A DNA stretch of 64,000 nt from assembly GCF_016773205.1 (NCBI RefSeq), contig NZ_JAETWB010000006.1, positions 62,001 through 126,000 of the forward strand. The letters are read 5' to 3'. The notes under the pieces were generated by a model. It worked only from the letters and a program-made list of their open reading frames with translations. It did not search any database and was not told where the DNA came from. This DNA is from Belnapia arida. Its GTDB lineage: Bacteria > Pseudomonadota > Alphaproteobacteria > Acetobacterales > Acetobacteraceae. The position numbers were made by a program, and so were the translations under genes. This document shows, one piece after another, positions 44,076 to 54,338 of this stretch. Numbering within the stretch: position 1 is the first letter of the stretch; each line of letters begins with the position of its first letter.

Positions 44076-44950
44076 CGGCACATCAGCACCGGCATGTCGC
44101 TGTTCTCGAGGATATGCCGGGTGACGCCGCCGAGGATGAGCTGGCGCAGCCGAGAATGGCTGTAGGCGCCCATGCAGAGCAGGTCGGCCTGGAAGTCCCG
44201 TGCCGCGCCCAGCAGCCCGGCGCCCACATCCTTGGTCATCGGCTTGAACATCACCGGCTCCGCCTCGATCTCGTGCCAGCGGAGATAGCTGCGGATGCCC
44301 TCCACCTTCGGCCCGCGGCGCTGGTACTCGTCGGCATAAAGCAGGCGGACGGCCTCGGCCCGGTGCAGCCAGGGCAGCGCCGCGGCAATGGCGGCGGCGC
44401 TCTCGGCCGAGCCGTTCCAGGCGCAGCAGACCCGGGTGCCGATAGCCCGGGGCACCTGGCGCGGCGCGATCAGCACCGGCCGGCCCGAATCGAAGAGCAC
44501 GGCATGCAGCGCGTCGGAGGAAGAGACATCCTCATCCGCCTCCGGATGCGGCACCACCGCCATGTCGTAGAGGCGCGACTGCTGCGCGACCACATCCTCC
44601 TCGCGCCCGGCGATGCTCTCGAAGGACAGGGTCGGCCCATCGGTCTTGAGTGCGGTCTCGGCGCTGTCGGCGATGGAGACGCCGCCCGAGGTACCGGCGA
44701 AGCGGTCGAACAGGGCGCGGACGCGGCCGGCGCGGTCGCCGCTCTCGCGCTCCGTCGCCGCCATCATCTCCTCGATCATCGCGCCGGACAGGCCCTCGCC
44801 CGCCAGCGGCGCGACATCCCGGGCATCGACCCGGACATGCAGGCAATGGACATGCGCATTCCAGATGCGCGCCACCATCAGGGCGGTGGCGAGCGCGGCC
44901 TCCCCGGCGGCGGTGCCGGTGAGGGGCAGGAGCAGACGACGATAGGCCAT
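44072..44950 (-). CDS. Tandem UspA-domain universal stress protein
   Basis: 292 residues: an N-terminal UspA-like half (MAYRRLLLPLTGTAAGEAA) and a second half (VCCAWNGSAESAAAIAAALP). The latter ends in the G-rich ATP-binding loop GAYSHSRLRQLILGGVTRHIL and NSDMPVLMCR. Such double-domain Usps are cytoplasmic and stress-linked. ATG 44950 fits the family start; the open frame upstream is unrelated. Its stop lies in the second repeat copy. Confidence 0.9.
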   Translation of the reverse strand: MAYRRLLLPLTGTAAGEAALATALMVARIWNAHVHCLHVRVDARDVAPLAGEGLSGAMIEEMMAATERESGDRAGRVRALFDRFAGTSGGVSIADSAETALKTDGPTLSFESIAGREEDVVAQQSRLYDMAVVPHPEADEDVSSSDALHAVLFDSGRPVLIAPRQVPRAIGTRVCCAWNGSAESAAAIAAALPWLHRAEAVRLLYADEYQRRGPKVEGIRSYLRWHEIEAEPVMFKPMTKDVGAGLLGAARDFQADLLCMGAYSHSRLRQLILGGVTRHILENSDMPVLMCR

Positions 44951-44984
44951 GGCGCGTCTCCCAAACGGCGCGGAAGCCCCGGTT

Positions 44985-46451
44985 CTAGCACGGATCGGCA
45001 CCGTTGCAGCCCAGGGCTTCGCAGGCGGCCGGCAGCGGATCCCCGGCCGCGTCGAGCACCCCCCAGGCCATCGGCCCGGCATCCCGCGCCGCCGCCGCCG
45101 CCAGCACCGCCGCATCGGCATCCGAGGCGTCGCCGGTACGGGCGGCGATCCGTGCCTCCAGCACCGCATGCGGAGCGGTGAGCCAAATGCCGTCGAAGCG
45201 CACCGCTGCCGCCCGCGCTGCCGCCTCGATCGCCGCCCGCTCCTCCGGCCTGAGGAAGACGGCATCGGCGACCACGGCATGCCCGGCGCGCAACGCCGCC
45301 TTCGCAAGAGCCGCGAGTTCGGCGAAGACCGCGGCGCCCGCCTCCGGGGTATAGACCGATGGCGGCAGGCGCCGCTCCGGCGGCACCCCTGCCAGGCGCT
45401 TGCGGATCTCATCCGAGCGCAGCACCAGAGCCCCTGGCGCCGGGCCAAGCATCGGCGCCAGCGCCCGCGCCAACCGCGTCTTCCCCGTCCCCTGCAATCC
45501 GCCGATTGCCACCAGCCGCGGCGGCGCCGGATGCAGCAGCGCCTCCGCCCGGTCGAGATAGGCCAGGCCGTCGCCGCCGCGCTTCGCCTCGGCATGCGCT
45601 CGGATCACCGCCCTGAGCGAGAGCCAGAGCGGCAGCGCCCCGACCAGCCCGGCATCGCCTGAGCGCGCGACATAACGGTTCAGCACCCGGTTGGCGGCGG
45701 AACGGCCGAGGCGGTGCTCGCAATCCATCAACAGGAAGGCGAGGTCGTAGCCGGTGTCGATGGTCGCCAGCGCCTCGTCGAATTCGAGCGCGTCGAAGGG
45801 CGTCACCCGTCCCTGCCAGAGGCACAAATTGCCGAGATGCAGATCGCCATGGCAGCGCCGCACCCGCCCCTCCCCCGCCCGCGCGGCGAGCAGGGGCCCG
45901 AGCCGGCCCAGCCAACCGAGCGCTGCCTCCACCCAGGCCCTGACCCGCCCCTCCGGCAGTCCGGCCCCGAGCGCCGCCCGCCCGTTGCCTTCGATCACGG
46001 CGCGGAAGCCGGGCGCCGGCCGAGGCGGCAAGGCGGCATGCATGGCGAAGACCGCATCGGCCATCGCGTCCAGCCGCGCGGCCTCGAAGCCCGCCGGCGC
46101 CCGCACATCGAGGAAATCTCCGGGCGGCAGCGGCGCCATGCGGAGCACCCACTCCACCGCCTCACCCGCTCCGCCAAGCCTGAGAGCGCCATCCGCTTCA
46201 CGGGTGACCGGCATGACCTCCCGGTACAGCCCCGGCGCGAAGGGCGCGTTCAACGCCAGCTCCCGCCGCAGCAGCCGCTCGCGATCGGCCACACGGGTAA
46301 AGTCGAGGAAGCCGAGCGCCACCGCCTTCTTCAGCTTCCAGGCATCCTCGGGCCCGACATAGACCGCCGAGATATGGGTTTCCACAGCCGCCGCGCCGGT
46401 GAGGCGCGCGAGCAGCGCACCCGCCTCGGCCTGGGCAGCGGGCAGGCTCAC
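44985..46451 (-). CDS. Aminoglycoside-phosphotransferase-like kinase fused to a P-loop domain
   Basis: About 488 residues. The first half is APH-like: [14 protein letters not shown], catalytic [13 protein letters not shown] and a [20 protein letters not shown] magnesium-site block. The second half is a P-loop kinase with [17 protein letters not shown] and [10 protein letters not shown]. This two-part family is widespread in proteobacteria and its substrate is not established. I chose GTG 46451 because GTGA overlaps the pdxH stop, as in coupled genes. ATG 46475 is the alternative. Not evidence of drug resistance. Confidence 0.85.
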   Translation of the reverse strand: MSLPAAQAEAGALLARLTGAAAVETHISAVYVGPEDAWKLKKAVALGFLDFTRVADRERLLRRELALNAPFAPGLYREVMPVTREADGALRLGGAGEAVEWVLRMAPLPPGDFLDVRAPAGFEAARLDAMADAVFAMHAALPPRPAPGFRAVIEGNGRAALGAGLPEGRVRAWVEAALGWLGRLGPLLAARAGEGRVRRCHGDLHLGNLCLWQGRVTPFDALEFDEALATIDTGYDLAFLLMDCEHRLGRSAANRVLNRYVARSGDAGLVGALPLWLSLRAVIRAHAEAKRGGDGLAYLDRAEALLHPAPPRLVAIGGLQGTGKTRLARALAPMLGPAPGALVLRSDEIRKRLAGVPPERRLPPSVYTPEAGAAVFAELAALAKAALRAGHAVVADAVFLRPEERAAIEAAARAAAVRFDGIWLTAPHAVLEARIAARTGDASDADAAVLAAAAARDAGPMAWGVLDAAGDPLPAACEALGCNGADPC

Positions 46452-47035
46452 GGGTAGAGCGACTCCACCCTCCAACCCTCGCCCTCGCGGTGGAAAACCT
46501 GACGGTCATGGAGGCGGAAGGGCATGTCGCGCCAGAACTCGATCCGCCGCGGCAGCACTCGGAAGCCGGACCAGAATTCCGGGCGCGGAATCTCGCCGAT
46601 GCCGAATTTCAGCGTGTACTCGGCCACCGCCTTCTCCAGCGCAAAGCGGCCTTCCAGCGGCCGCGACTGCCGGCTCGCCCAGGCGCCGATCCGGCTGCCC
46701 CGGGCACGCGAGGCGTAGTAGGCATCCGCCTCCTCCGCCGAGACAGCCTCCACCCGCCCCTCGACGCGTACGCTCCGCTGCAGCGTCTTCCAGTGGAAGC
46801 AGAGCGCCGCCTCCGGGTTGGCCGCCAGCTCCCCGCCCTTCCGGCTTTCGAGATTGGTGTAGAAAACGAAGCCCCGTGGGTCGATGCCCTTCAGCAGCAC
46901 CATCCGCGCCGAGGGCCGGCCGTCCGGCGTGCTCGTCGCCAGGCAGACCGCGTTCGGGTCGTTCGGCTCGGATTTGGCCGCCTCCGCCATCCACTCCTCG
47001 AAATGGGCAAAGGGATCGATGGCGCTGCTGTCCAT
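46448..47035 (-). CDS. pdxH: Pyridoxamine/pyridoxine 5'-phosphate oxidase PdxH
   Basis: FMN enzyme for the last step of pyridoxal phosphate synthesis and salvage. 195 residues. Blocks are [53 protein letters not shown], the [14 protein letters not shown] motif and a C-terminal VESLYP (usual RLxP end). It is divergent from fabI. It supplies cofactor to PLP enzymes such as the ornithine decarboxylase in this window. Confidence 0.95.
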   Translation of the reverse strand: MDSSAIDPFAHFEEWMAEAAKSEPNDPNAVCLATSTPDGRPSARMVLLKGIDPRGFVFYTNLESRKGGELAANPEAALCFHWKTLQRSVRVEGRVEAVSAEEADAYYASRARGSRIGAWASRQSRPLEGRFALEKAVAEYTLKFGIGEIPRPEFWSGFRVLPRRIEFWRDMPFRLHDRQVFHREGEGWRVESLYP

Positions 47036-47146
47036 GCGGAAATCCTGGGTAACGAGGGGTGCGGGCCGGAAGGCTTGCCCGCTGGCCGGGGGTGTGCCAC
47101 CACGCCAGGGCCACCACAACACTGCCAGAGCCGGTCCCCACGCACC

Positions 47147-47980
<834 letters not shown>

Positions 47981-47992
47981 CCGCCGCGCGCG

Positions 47993-49096
47993 ATGTCCCA
48001 CAACAGCTTCGGCCACCTCTTCCGCGTCACCACCTGGGGCGAGAGCCATGGCGCCGCCATCGGCTGCGTCGTCGATGGCTGCCCGCCCCGCCTGGCGCTG
48101 ACCGAAGCCGACATCCAGCCCTTCCTCGACCGCCGCCGCCCCGGCGCCTCCCGCTTCGTCACCCAGCGGCAGGAGCCGGACCAGGTCCGCATCCTCTCCG
48201 GCACCTTCGAGGGGCTGACCACCGGCACGCCCATCTCGCTGCTGATCGAGAACCAGGACCAGCGCAGCAAGGATTACGGCGAGATCAAGGACCGCTTCCG
48301 CCCCGGCCATGCCGATATCGCCTACGAGCTGAAATACGGCATCCGCGACTACCGCGGCGGCGGCCGCTCCTCCGCACGCGAGACGGCGATGCGCGTGGCC
48401 GCCGGCGCCGTTGCCCGCCGCGTGCTGGAAGGCGTTACCATCCGCGGCGCCCTGGTGCAGATGGGCGATGACCGCATCGACCGCGCCGCCTGGGACTGGG
48501 CCGCGACGGAGGAGAACGAGTTCTGGTGCCCCGACCGCGGCGCCGCCCTCCGCTGGGAGCAGCGGCTGCTGGAGGCCCGCAAGTCCGGCTCCTCGCTCGG
48601 CGCCGTCATCGAGCTGGTGGCGGAGGGCATGCCCCCCGGCCTCGGCGCGCCGATCTACGGCAAGCTCGATGCCGACATCGCCGCGGCGCTGATGGGCATC
48701 AATGCGGTGAAAGGTGTCGAGATCGGCGAGGGCTTCGCCGCCGCGGCGCTGACCGGCGAGGCCAATGCCGATGAGATGCGCATGGGCCCCGATGGCCGCG
48801 TGCTCTTCGGCGACAACCATGCCGGCGGCATCCTCGGCGGCATCTCCACCGGCCAGCCGATCGTCGCCCGCTTCGTGGTGAAGCCAACCTCCTCCATCCT
48901 CACACCCCGGCTGTCCGTGGACCGCTTCGGCCAGGAGGTCGAGGTGACGACCCGGGGCCGGCACGACCCCTGCGTTGGCATCCGCGCCGTGCCAGTGGGC
49001 GAGGCGATGCTGGCCCTGGTGCTGGCCGACCACCTCCTCCGCCAACGCGCCCAGAACCCGGACGCGCCAAGCGAGGCCCGCCTGCCGCGCAACTAG
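47993..49096 (+). CDS. aroC: Chorismate synthase AroC
   Basis: Makes chorismate from EPSP with reduced FMN. 367 residues. The three family signatures are GESHG ([15 protein letters not shown]), the [34 protein letters not shown] block and [17 protein letters not shown] near the C-terminus. Its stop overlaps the convergent XRE gene by four bases. With aroQ it is the second shikimate gene in this window. Confidence 0.96.
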   Translation: MSHNSFGHLFRVTTWGESHGAAIGCVVDGCPPRLALTEADIQPFLDRRRPGASRFVTQRQEPDQVRILSGTFEGLTTGTPISLLIENQDQRSKDYGEIKDRFRPGHADIAYELKYGIRDYRGGGRSSARETAMRVAAGAVARRVLEGVTIRGALVQMGDDRIDRAAWDWAATEENEFWCPDRGAALRWEQRLLEARKSGSSLGAVIELVAEGMPPGLGAPIYGKLDADIAAALMGINAVKGVEIGEGFAAAALTGEANADEMRMGPDGRVLFGDNHAGGILGGISTGQPIVARFVVKPTSSILTPRLSVDRFGQEVEVTTRGRHDPCVGIRAVPVGEAMLALVLADHLLRQRAQNPDAPSEARLPRN

Positions 49097-49899
49097 GCGC
49101 TGGCCGCCCGTGCCCTCATCGCTGCGGCCGTCGCCTCATCCGCGGGGAAGAACGCCTCGATGGTGACTTCGGCCAGCGTCACGTCCACCGCCGTGCCGAA
49201 CACCGTCGTCGTGCTCAGGAAGCTGAGCGGCCCGCCCGCGCCTGCGAGTTGCAGCGGCACCGCGATCCCCCTGTGATCCGGCGCCGGCGTGCAGGCGCCC
49301 CGGATACGCGAGGGTACGGGAAGCGCCCGCAACTCCGCCAGGAGATCCACGAGCACGGCATCGGCGCTCGCCTCCGCGTCATGCGCCAGCCGCGCCAGGA
49401 GGTGAGCGCGCCATTCGGGAAAGTTCAGGATGCGTGGCGCCAGCCCGTCGGGGTGCAGGCTGAGGCGGAGCACGTTCACCGGCGGCTGCATCAGAGGGCC
49501 CGACAACCCGTCCAGCAACGCGAAGACGGCATCGTTCGCCAGGAGGAGCGTCCAATGCCGGTCCACGGCCAGGGCGGGATGCGGGGCGTGCCCGTGCAGG
49601 ATGCGCTCCATGGCCTGCCGAGCGGCCGACATCTCGGGCGCCCTCAGCGGGCGTTCGGGGAAGGAGGCGCTGAAACCAGCGGCGGCGAGGATGGCATTGC
49701 GCTCGCGCAGGGGCACGCGCAGTTGTTCCGCGAGGTGCAGCACCATGGCCCGGCTCGGCATGGCGCGGCCGGCCTCGATGCAGCTCAGGTGGCGCTGCGA
49801 CACCTCGGCCTCCAGGGACAGGGCCAGCTGGCTCAGCCGCCGCTGCTGCCGCCAGCGACGCAGCAGGGCGCCGGCGGTGGGTTGTTCCATGGTCATCAT
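49093..49899 (-). CDS. XRE-family regulator with MmyB-like ligand domain
   Basis: 268 residues: an HTH ([20 protein letters not shown], then [17 protein letters not shown]) and a C-terminal MmyB-type domain with the [21 protein letters not shown] strand. The MmyB domain is a PAS-like fold that has been seen binding fatty acids in homologues. It is divergent from a small membrane protein gene, with a perfect 17-base palindrome between them, so it likely controls that gene and itself. Starts at 49899 or a few codons later (49890). Confidence 0.85.
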   Translation of the reverse strand: MMTMEQPTAGALLRRWRQQRRLSQLALSLEAEVSQRHLSCIEAGRAMPSRAMVLHLAEQLRVPLRERNAILAAAGFSASFPERPLRAPEMSAARQAMERILHGHAPHPALAVDRHWTLLLANDAVFALLDGLSGPLMQPPVNVLRLSLHPDGLAPRILNFPEWRAHLLARLAHDAEASADAVLVDLLAELRALPVPSRIRGACTPAPDHRGIAVPLQLAGAGGPLSFLSTTTVFGTAVDVTLAEVTIEAFFPADEATAAAMRARAASA

Positions 49900-49934
49900 G
49901 CGCCGAGCCTAGGCGGCGCCGTCGCCGCCGGGCA

Positions 49935-49951
49935 ATGACCTCCGAGGTCAT
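49935..49951. promoter_or_regulatory. Perfect 17-base palindrome, probable operator of the XRE regulator
   Basis: ATGACCTC-C-GAGGTCAT at 49935-49951. It is placed 36 bases from the regulator start and 83 bases from the GTG of the divergent membrane protein gene. An operator this symmetric next to a dimeric HTH gene is strong positional evidence. Binding itself is inferred. Confidence 0.7.
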
Positions 49952-50033
49952 CGACGCGCCCACCCGGCTTGGCTCAGCCTGCTGTCACCGGCCTTGCCTT
50001 CCGCGGCGCCGGAGACTGCGAAAGGAGCCTATC

Positions 50034-50420
50034 GTGAAACACTTCCTGTCCCTGCGGACCCTGCTTCTCGTCGATGCGCTGAGCTGCGCCGCAATGGGCG
50101 CCATGCTGCTTGCGGCGCCCTCGGCGCTCGGCGGCTGGATGGCCTTGCCGCCAGCCCTGTTGACCGTTGCGGGGCTCATGCTGCTGCCCATTGCCGCCTT
50201 CATGGCGGTGCTGGCACGCGGGTCGGCCGTGCCGCGCTGGGCCGTGACGGTGGTCGTCATCGGCAATGTCCTCTGGGCCGCCGTCAGCCTGCTGCTGCCG
50301 GTCATGGGGATGGTTTCGCCCAACGCGCTGGGCTGGGTATTCCTGCTGGGTCAGGCGGGCTTCGTGGCGCTGCTGGCCAAGCTGGAGGCGGATGCCGCCT
50401 CGCCTGCCGTCCCGGCGTGA
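50034..50420 (+). CDS. Small four-helix membrane protein, likely target of the XRE regulator
   Basis: 128 residues with four hydrophobic helices (for example MGAMLLAAPSALGGWMALPP, and VTVVVIGNVLWAAVSLLLPV). I chose GTG 50034 because AAAGGAG lies about seven bases upstream and the protein starts VKHFLSLRTLLLVDALSC. The longer frame would add an Arg-rich tail overlapping the operator. Similar small membrane proteins are often annotated as unknown SPW/DoxX-like. Function unknown. Confidence 0.75.
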   Translation: MKHFLSLRTLLLVDALSCAAMGAMLLAAPSALGGWMALPPALLTVAGLMLLPIAAFMAVLARGSAVPRWAVTVVVIGNVLWAAVSLLLPVMGMVSPNALGWVFLLGQAGFVALLAKLEADAASPAVPA

Positions 50421-50474
50421 GACCGCGCTGCGCGGCCGTTCCGGTCAGGTGGTTCCACCTGACCGGAGCCCGCG

Positions 50475-52199
50475 TCAGGCGAAGACGAAGTCGCTCGCCG
50501 AAAGCGCCGATTTCGCAATGCCGGTCAGGACGATGCTGTCACCGGCATCGAGGGCGACGACCGCGCCGCCGTCCTGGTCGGTGACCCGGTCGAGGATGTT
50601 GCCGGCACGCAGCCCGCCGAACCCCACCAACCGGACATGGTCGGCGCCATGCACGAAGTCGCTGATCCGGTCTGCGCCCGTGCCATTGGCGATGACGAAG
50701 CTATCCGCGCCCGTCCCGCCGACCAGCACGTCGTTGCCGCGGCCACCGTCGAGCGTATCCGCCCCCGCCCCACCCGTCAGCCAGTTTGCCCCGGCATTGC
50801 CGGTGATGAGGTTGTCGAGCGCGTTGCCCTGGCCGGTGCGGGTCGAGCCCTCAAGCACCAGGTTCTCGACCTGGGCCGGCATTGCATAGGTCCCGCCCGC
50901 AATGCGGGCGCGCACCATGTCGGTCCCCTGCCCCGCCGCCTCGGTCACCACATCCTGCGCGGTGTCGACCACATAGGCGTCGTTGCCGGCGCCGCCCGTC
51001 AGCCAATCCGCCTCGCCGCGGCCGAAGGCTCCGTTCAGTGTGTCGTTGCCGTCGCCGCCCAGCAACCGATCCAGCGCGGCGTCGCCGCCGCCGGCCAGCG
51101 AATCGTCGCCTGCCCGCCCTTGCAGCGTATCGCCCCCATCCCCGCCATCGAGCCTGTCCTTCCCCGCGCCGCCATCGAGGGTGTTCGCCGCCGCATTGCC
51201 GGTGATGCTGTCATCCCCCGCCCCGCCCTTGGCATTCTCGATGACCGCGCCGTAGGCGATCGCCAAGTTGTGGTGCCCGTCATAGGTCGGGGTCGGCGCC
51301 TCGGTGGCGAAGGCCGGGATTTCCAGGCGCTTCTCCGCCACGGTGCCGCGCATGGCAATGCTCGAGAAATAGCCCGCCCGCAGGTCGATGACCGAGTCCA
51401 GCACCTGGTCGGAGGTATCGATGGTATCGGCCCCGCCGGCATCCCAGATGGTCTGGAAGAAGCGCGCGTTCGCAGCCCAGGCATAGGTGTCATTGCCTGC
51501 CGCATGCGCCATGTTGGCGCCGTAGAGCGCCTGCACGGCCGCGATGTCGTCGAGCATCGGCCCGCTCGGATAGAGCGGCATCGACACATAGCTGTAGTCC
51601 TCCGCCGTGCCCGTGACGCTCACCACGGTAGCATTCCCAGGAAGAGAATAATTCATGATCGAATGGCTGAGATCCTGCTCCGCGGCCGGCAGCGTCAGGT
51701 TGCCGTCGAAGGGATGCTTCAGCCCGATCGCATGGCCGATCTCGTGGGTCAGGGTCTCGAGCCCGTACTGCCCCGGCGCGGTCTGCACATTCTCGGCGTA
51801 GCGCCCAAGATAGACATCGCCGCCGAGATCGACCGGCTTCCCGTCGACGAAGGTCGGATAATAGGAGTAGCCGCCCGCCCCATGCAGCGGCGAATCCGCG
51901 CCAAGCCGCATGGTGTCGAAGCTGCCGATGCGGATCTCGCCGCCCCGGCCAGCATCCGGGACTTCGGTGAAGGTCAGGTTGGCGACCGCCGCCCAGGCCC
52001 CGAGCGCCGCCCGCGCCGCCGCTTGCATCGATCCATCGAGCGGGGCGAAGCCGGGATGCTCCGCCTGTTCATCATAGGCGGGTACGGCCTGCATGAAGCT
52101 GTAGGTCACCGCGGCGGGCGTGCCGATCGCGTCGGGGTGGTTCCATCGTGCCGTCGGCAGGTTGTCCAGATAAGCGAGAAGCGGATCAAAATCGGCCAT
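50475..52199 (-). CDS. Secreted serralysin-type metalloprotease with RTX repeats
   Basis: 574 residues. The zinc motif is HEIGHAIGLKHP (H152, E153, H156, H162), with Met-turn SIMNYS (M182) and Y184 as in M10B serralysins. From about 320 there are RTX nonapeptides (GGAGDDSITG, GGAGKDRLDG, GGDGNDTLNG and others), some separated by linker segments. The C-terminal end DFVFA is typical of type I secretion signals. No Sec signal is present. No type I secretion genes or inhibitor are adjacent. Confidence 0.93.
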   Translation of the reverse strand: MADFDPLLAYLDNLPTARWNHPDAIGTPAAVTYSFMQAVPAYDEQAEHPGFAPLDGSMQAAARAALGAWAAVANLTFTEVPDAGRGGEIRIGSFDTMRLGADSPLHGAGGYSYYPTFVDGKPVDLGGDVYLGRYAENVQTAPGQYGLETLTHEIGHAIGLKHPFDGNLTLPAAEQDLSHSIMNYSLPGNATVVSVTGTAEDYSYVSMPLYPSGPMLDDIAAVQALYGANMAHAAGNDTYAWAANARFFQTIWDAGGADTIDTSDQVLDSVIDLRAGYFSSIAMRGTVAEKRLEIPAFATEAPTPTYDGHHNLAIAYGAVIENAKGGAGDDSITGNAAANTLDGGAGKDRLDGGDGGDTLQGRAGDDSLAGGGDAALDRLLGGDGNDTLNGAFGRGEADWLTGGAGNDAYVVDTAQDVVTEAAGQGTDMVRARIAGGTYAMPAQVENLVLEGSTRTGQGNALDNLITGNAGANWLTGGAGADTLDGGRGNDVLVGGTGADSFVIANGTGADRISDFVHGADHVRLVGFGGLRAGNILDRVTDQDGGAVVALDAGDSIVLTGIAKSALSASDFVFA

Positions 52200-52341
52200 G
52201 AAATCCCTGCTGTAAACGGAAACGCGAGCAGAGCGGGAAGCGCGGCAGACCCGGACGGGGTTTCAGCCGCTGGCGCAGCCCCCTTGACGATCTACTTATG
52301 AAGGCGCTTACCACAGGTAACGAGAAGGGTGAGACGAAGCC

Positions 52342-53595
52342 ATGACCTTCGCCGATCCGCAGCCAGCGCAGCTGACGAGGGGGAGCAGCTTTCCCGCCTC
52401 TCCCAGCCTCACCGCCGCCAATCCCGGCCTCGACGCCTTCGTCGCACTCTGCGGCGAGGCTACCTGGGCCGCACGCCTCGCCGATATCGGCAACCGCGCC
52501 CAGGTGAACTCCCTCACCGGCCGTGCGGCCCAGCAGCGCCATGCGTTGGAGTTGGCTCTCGCCCGCCTCTCCGGCCGCCGCGCCCTGACCCGCGCCAGCA
52601 GCGCCGAGCGCCTGGTCTCCACCTTCGCCGAGGAAGCCGTCCGCCTCGCCGACAGCCTACCTGATGGACCACGCGCCCGGATGCGCGACCAGATCATCGC
52701 CGGCCTCACCGGCGAGGCGACGCTCATCCCACTGTTTCACCTGCTGCGCACCGCGGCCCTGCTGCGCGAGAGCGGCTTCTCCGTCCGCTTCACCGGCCTG
52801 GCGGAGGGCACGCCGCATGACCTGGTAGCGGACCGGGACGGTGCCAGCGCAGAAGTGATCTGCGAGACAGTCTCCGCCGAGGAAGGCCGCCCCGTCCATC
52901 GTGGCGACTGGTATGCCCTGGTCGACCGTCTCAATCCTGAGCTGCAGTCCTGGCTCGCCGACCATCCCGGCCGCTACCTGCTGAAGATGACCCTGCCGAA
53001 GGGCATCTCCGGTTCCGAGCAGCTGGACGAGCTGCGCACCCGCATCTCCGCCATGCTGTCCGCCGGCAAGCGGCAGGATGCCAGCAGCGAGGCAGTGCTG
53101 AAGCTCGATCCATTGGTGCTCACCGGCCCGCAACAAGGCGTCAACGGCCTCTCCGCCCGGCTTCGCGCCCAGTTCGGACCGGAGGCCCATCTCGCCATCA
53201 CCTCCGACGCCACGAGCGGCAGCGTCTTCGTCCTCGCCGCCCGCGCGGGACGGGAGAACGAGATCGCCGGCGCCGTCGCCCGCCGCCTTGGATTGATGGC
53301 GGAGGCGCGGCTGTCCGGCCGCAGGCCCGGCATCGCCGCTGTCTTCCTCGAAGATGTGGACCGGACCGAATGGCGCGGCCTGCGTGAACAGCTGGAGCTG
53401 GAGGGCGCCGTCCGACGCTTCCTGACGACGCCGCCGGCGCGGCACGTGGTCGCGGTCACCTGCGCCTCGCGCTTCGAGATGTTCGGTGCCGCCCCGCCCG
53501 ATGCGGCGCTTGAACCGGCTCTCCGTTTCCGCAACCCCTCCCATCCCGCGGCGCGGATCCAGGCGCTGGCGCCAGCCATCCTTTCCTCCATGTAG
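52342..53595 (+). CDS. Conserved-looking 417-residue protein of unknown function, possible degenerate nuclease fold
   Basis: No family recognised. An N-terminal helical part (about 30-145) precedes a predicted beta-alpha core with D160 in TPHDLVADRDG and E171-V-I-C-E175. This spacing recalls PD-(D/E)xK nucleases, but the expected Lys is Cys. A C-terminal part has VFVLAARAGRENEIAG and AVFLEDVDRTEW. There are no membrane segments or signal peptide. It is divergent from the M10 protease across a 142-base gap. Codon use is like its neighbours, so no sign of recent transfer. Confidence 0.75.
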   Translation: MTFADPQPAQLTRGSSFPASPSLTAANPGLDAFVALCGEATWAARLADIGNRAQVNSLTGRAAQQRHALELALARLSGRRALTRASSAERLVSTFAEEAVRLADSLPDGPRARMRDQIIAGLTGEATLIPLFHLLRTAALLRESGFSVRFTGLAEGTPHDLVADRDGASAEVICETVSAEEGRPVHRGDWYALVDRLNPELQSWLADHPGRYLLKMTLPKGISGSEQLDELRTRISAMLSAGKRQDASSEAVLKLDPLVLTGPQQGVNGLSARLRAQFGPEAHLAITSDATSGSVFVLAARAGRENEIAGAVARRLGLMAEARLSGRRPGIAAVFLEDVDRTEWRGLREQLELEGAVRRFLTTPPARHVVAVTCASRFEMFGAAPPDAALEPALRFRNPSHPAARIQALAPAILSSM

Positions 53596-53712
53596 CGGCT
53601 TCTTGATCGGCGACCGCAAGGAAACCGTCTTCAATCTGCCACGTTTCCCTGCGGCACTGACCGACGCTGCCTCTGCCGGCAAGGCTGGCAGGGTAGAAGG
53701 GAATCGAGCCGC

Positions 53713-53853
53713 ATGAATGACCGCGAATTCCAGGCCAAGCTCGACGAGCTGGACCAGTTGCTGAACGACCCCGATGTGCGGATGGACCCGCATCGGGTCT
53801 GGACCCTGCTGGCGGAGATCAGTGCCGCTGAGGCTCAGATCGCGGCGGAATGA
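53713..53853 (+). CDS. 46-residue acidic helical protein, unknown function
   Basis: Reads MNDREFQAKLDELDQLLNDP, then PHRVWTLLAEISAAEAQIA: two amphipathic helices, acidic overall. The reading is clean with a natural start and stop, and the composition is protein-like. The N-terminus resembles the first helix of release-factor-like coiled coils, but it is too short to assign. It is 117 bases after the 417-residue unknown, on the same strand. Confidence 0.5.
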   Translation: MNDREFQAKLDELDQLLNDPDVRMDPHRVWTLLAEISAAEAQIAAE

Positions 53854-53915
53854 GCCCCGCGTCAGGCGCCATGGCCCGCCGCTCATGGGCGCGCGGGCCT
53901 TAGAGGGAGGCAATA

Positions 53916-54338
53916 TCAGGCGCCGAGGATCTTCCAGATCCCGTCTGCGTGCACCACCGTGCGGCTGCCGACCATCACCAGCCCCCGGACGAACACCACA
54001 GAGCGCGTGGCGCGCAGGATTTCCGCACGCCCCTCGACGAAATCCCCGACCCGCGCCGGCGAGATGAACTGGGTGCTCAGTTGCACCGTGGTGCAGGGCT
54101 TTCGCCCTGCCGCTTCCCAAACCGTCATGCCGAGCACATCGTCGGCAAAGCTCATCAGCATGCCGCCATGGACGACGCCGCCATTGTTGAGATGGCGCGG
54201 CTCGGCTGGGAAGCCGTAGCGGAAGCCGCCCTCCTCTCGCCTGAACCAGAACGGCCCGATCAGGGCGGGGTAGCCTTCCGGCCGCAGGGGCTTCCAGCCG
54301 GCGGCGGCAGGATCGAAAAGGGTCGGTGCATCGCTCAT
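53916..54338 (-). CDS. PaaI-family hotdog thioesterase
   Basis: 140 residues. The hotdog signature is RHLNNGGVVHGGMLMSFADDVLG, with the HGG helix-turn, and a C-terminal EGRAEILRATRSVVFVRGLV strand pair. Acts on acyl-CoA, substrate unknown. It is the last gene of the xseB-ispA-dxs-tlyA run. Its ATG overlaps the tlyA stop by four bases. Confidence 0.9.
   Translation of the reverse strand: MSDAPTLFDPAAAGWKPLRPEGYPALIGPFWFRREEGGFRYGFPAEPRHLNNGGVVHGGMLMSFADDVLGMTVWEAAGRKPCTTVQLSTQFISPARVGDFVEGRAEILRATRSVVFVRGLVMVGSRTVVHADGIWKILGA

Noticed and set aside
44985..46451. Antibiotic resistance gene (aminoglycoside phosphotransferase)
   Set aside because: The HGDLHLGN motif is shared by many small-molecule kinases. 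The fusion with a P-loop domain and pdxH coupling point to metabolism.
50840..51220. Tandem DNA repeat in the RTX region
   Set aside because: The periodicity comes from RTX nonapeptides (GGxGxDxLxG) in the protease, not from a separate repeat element.
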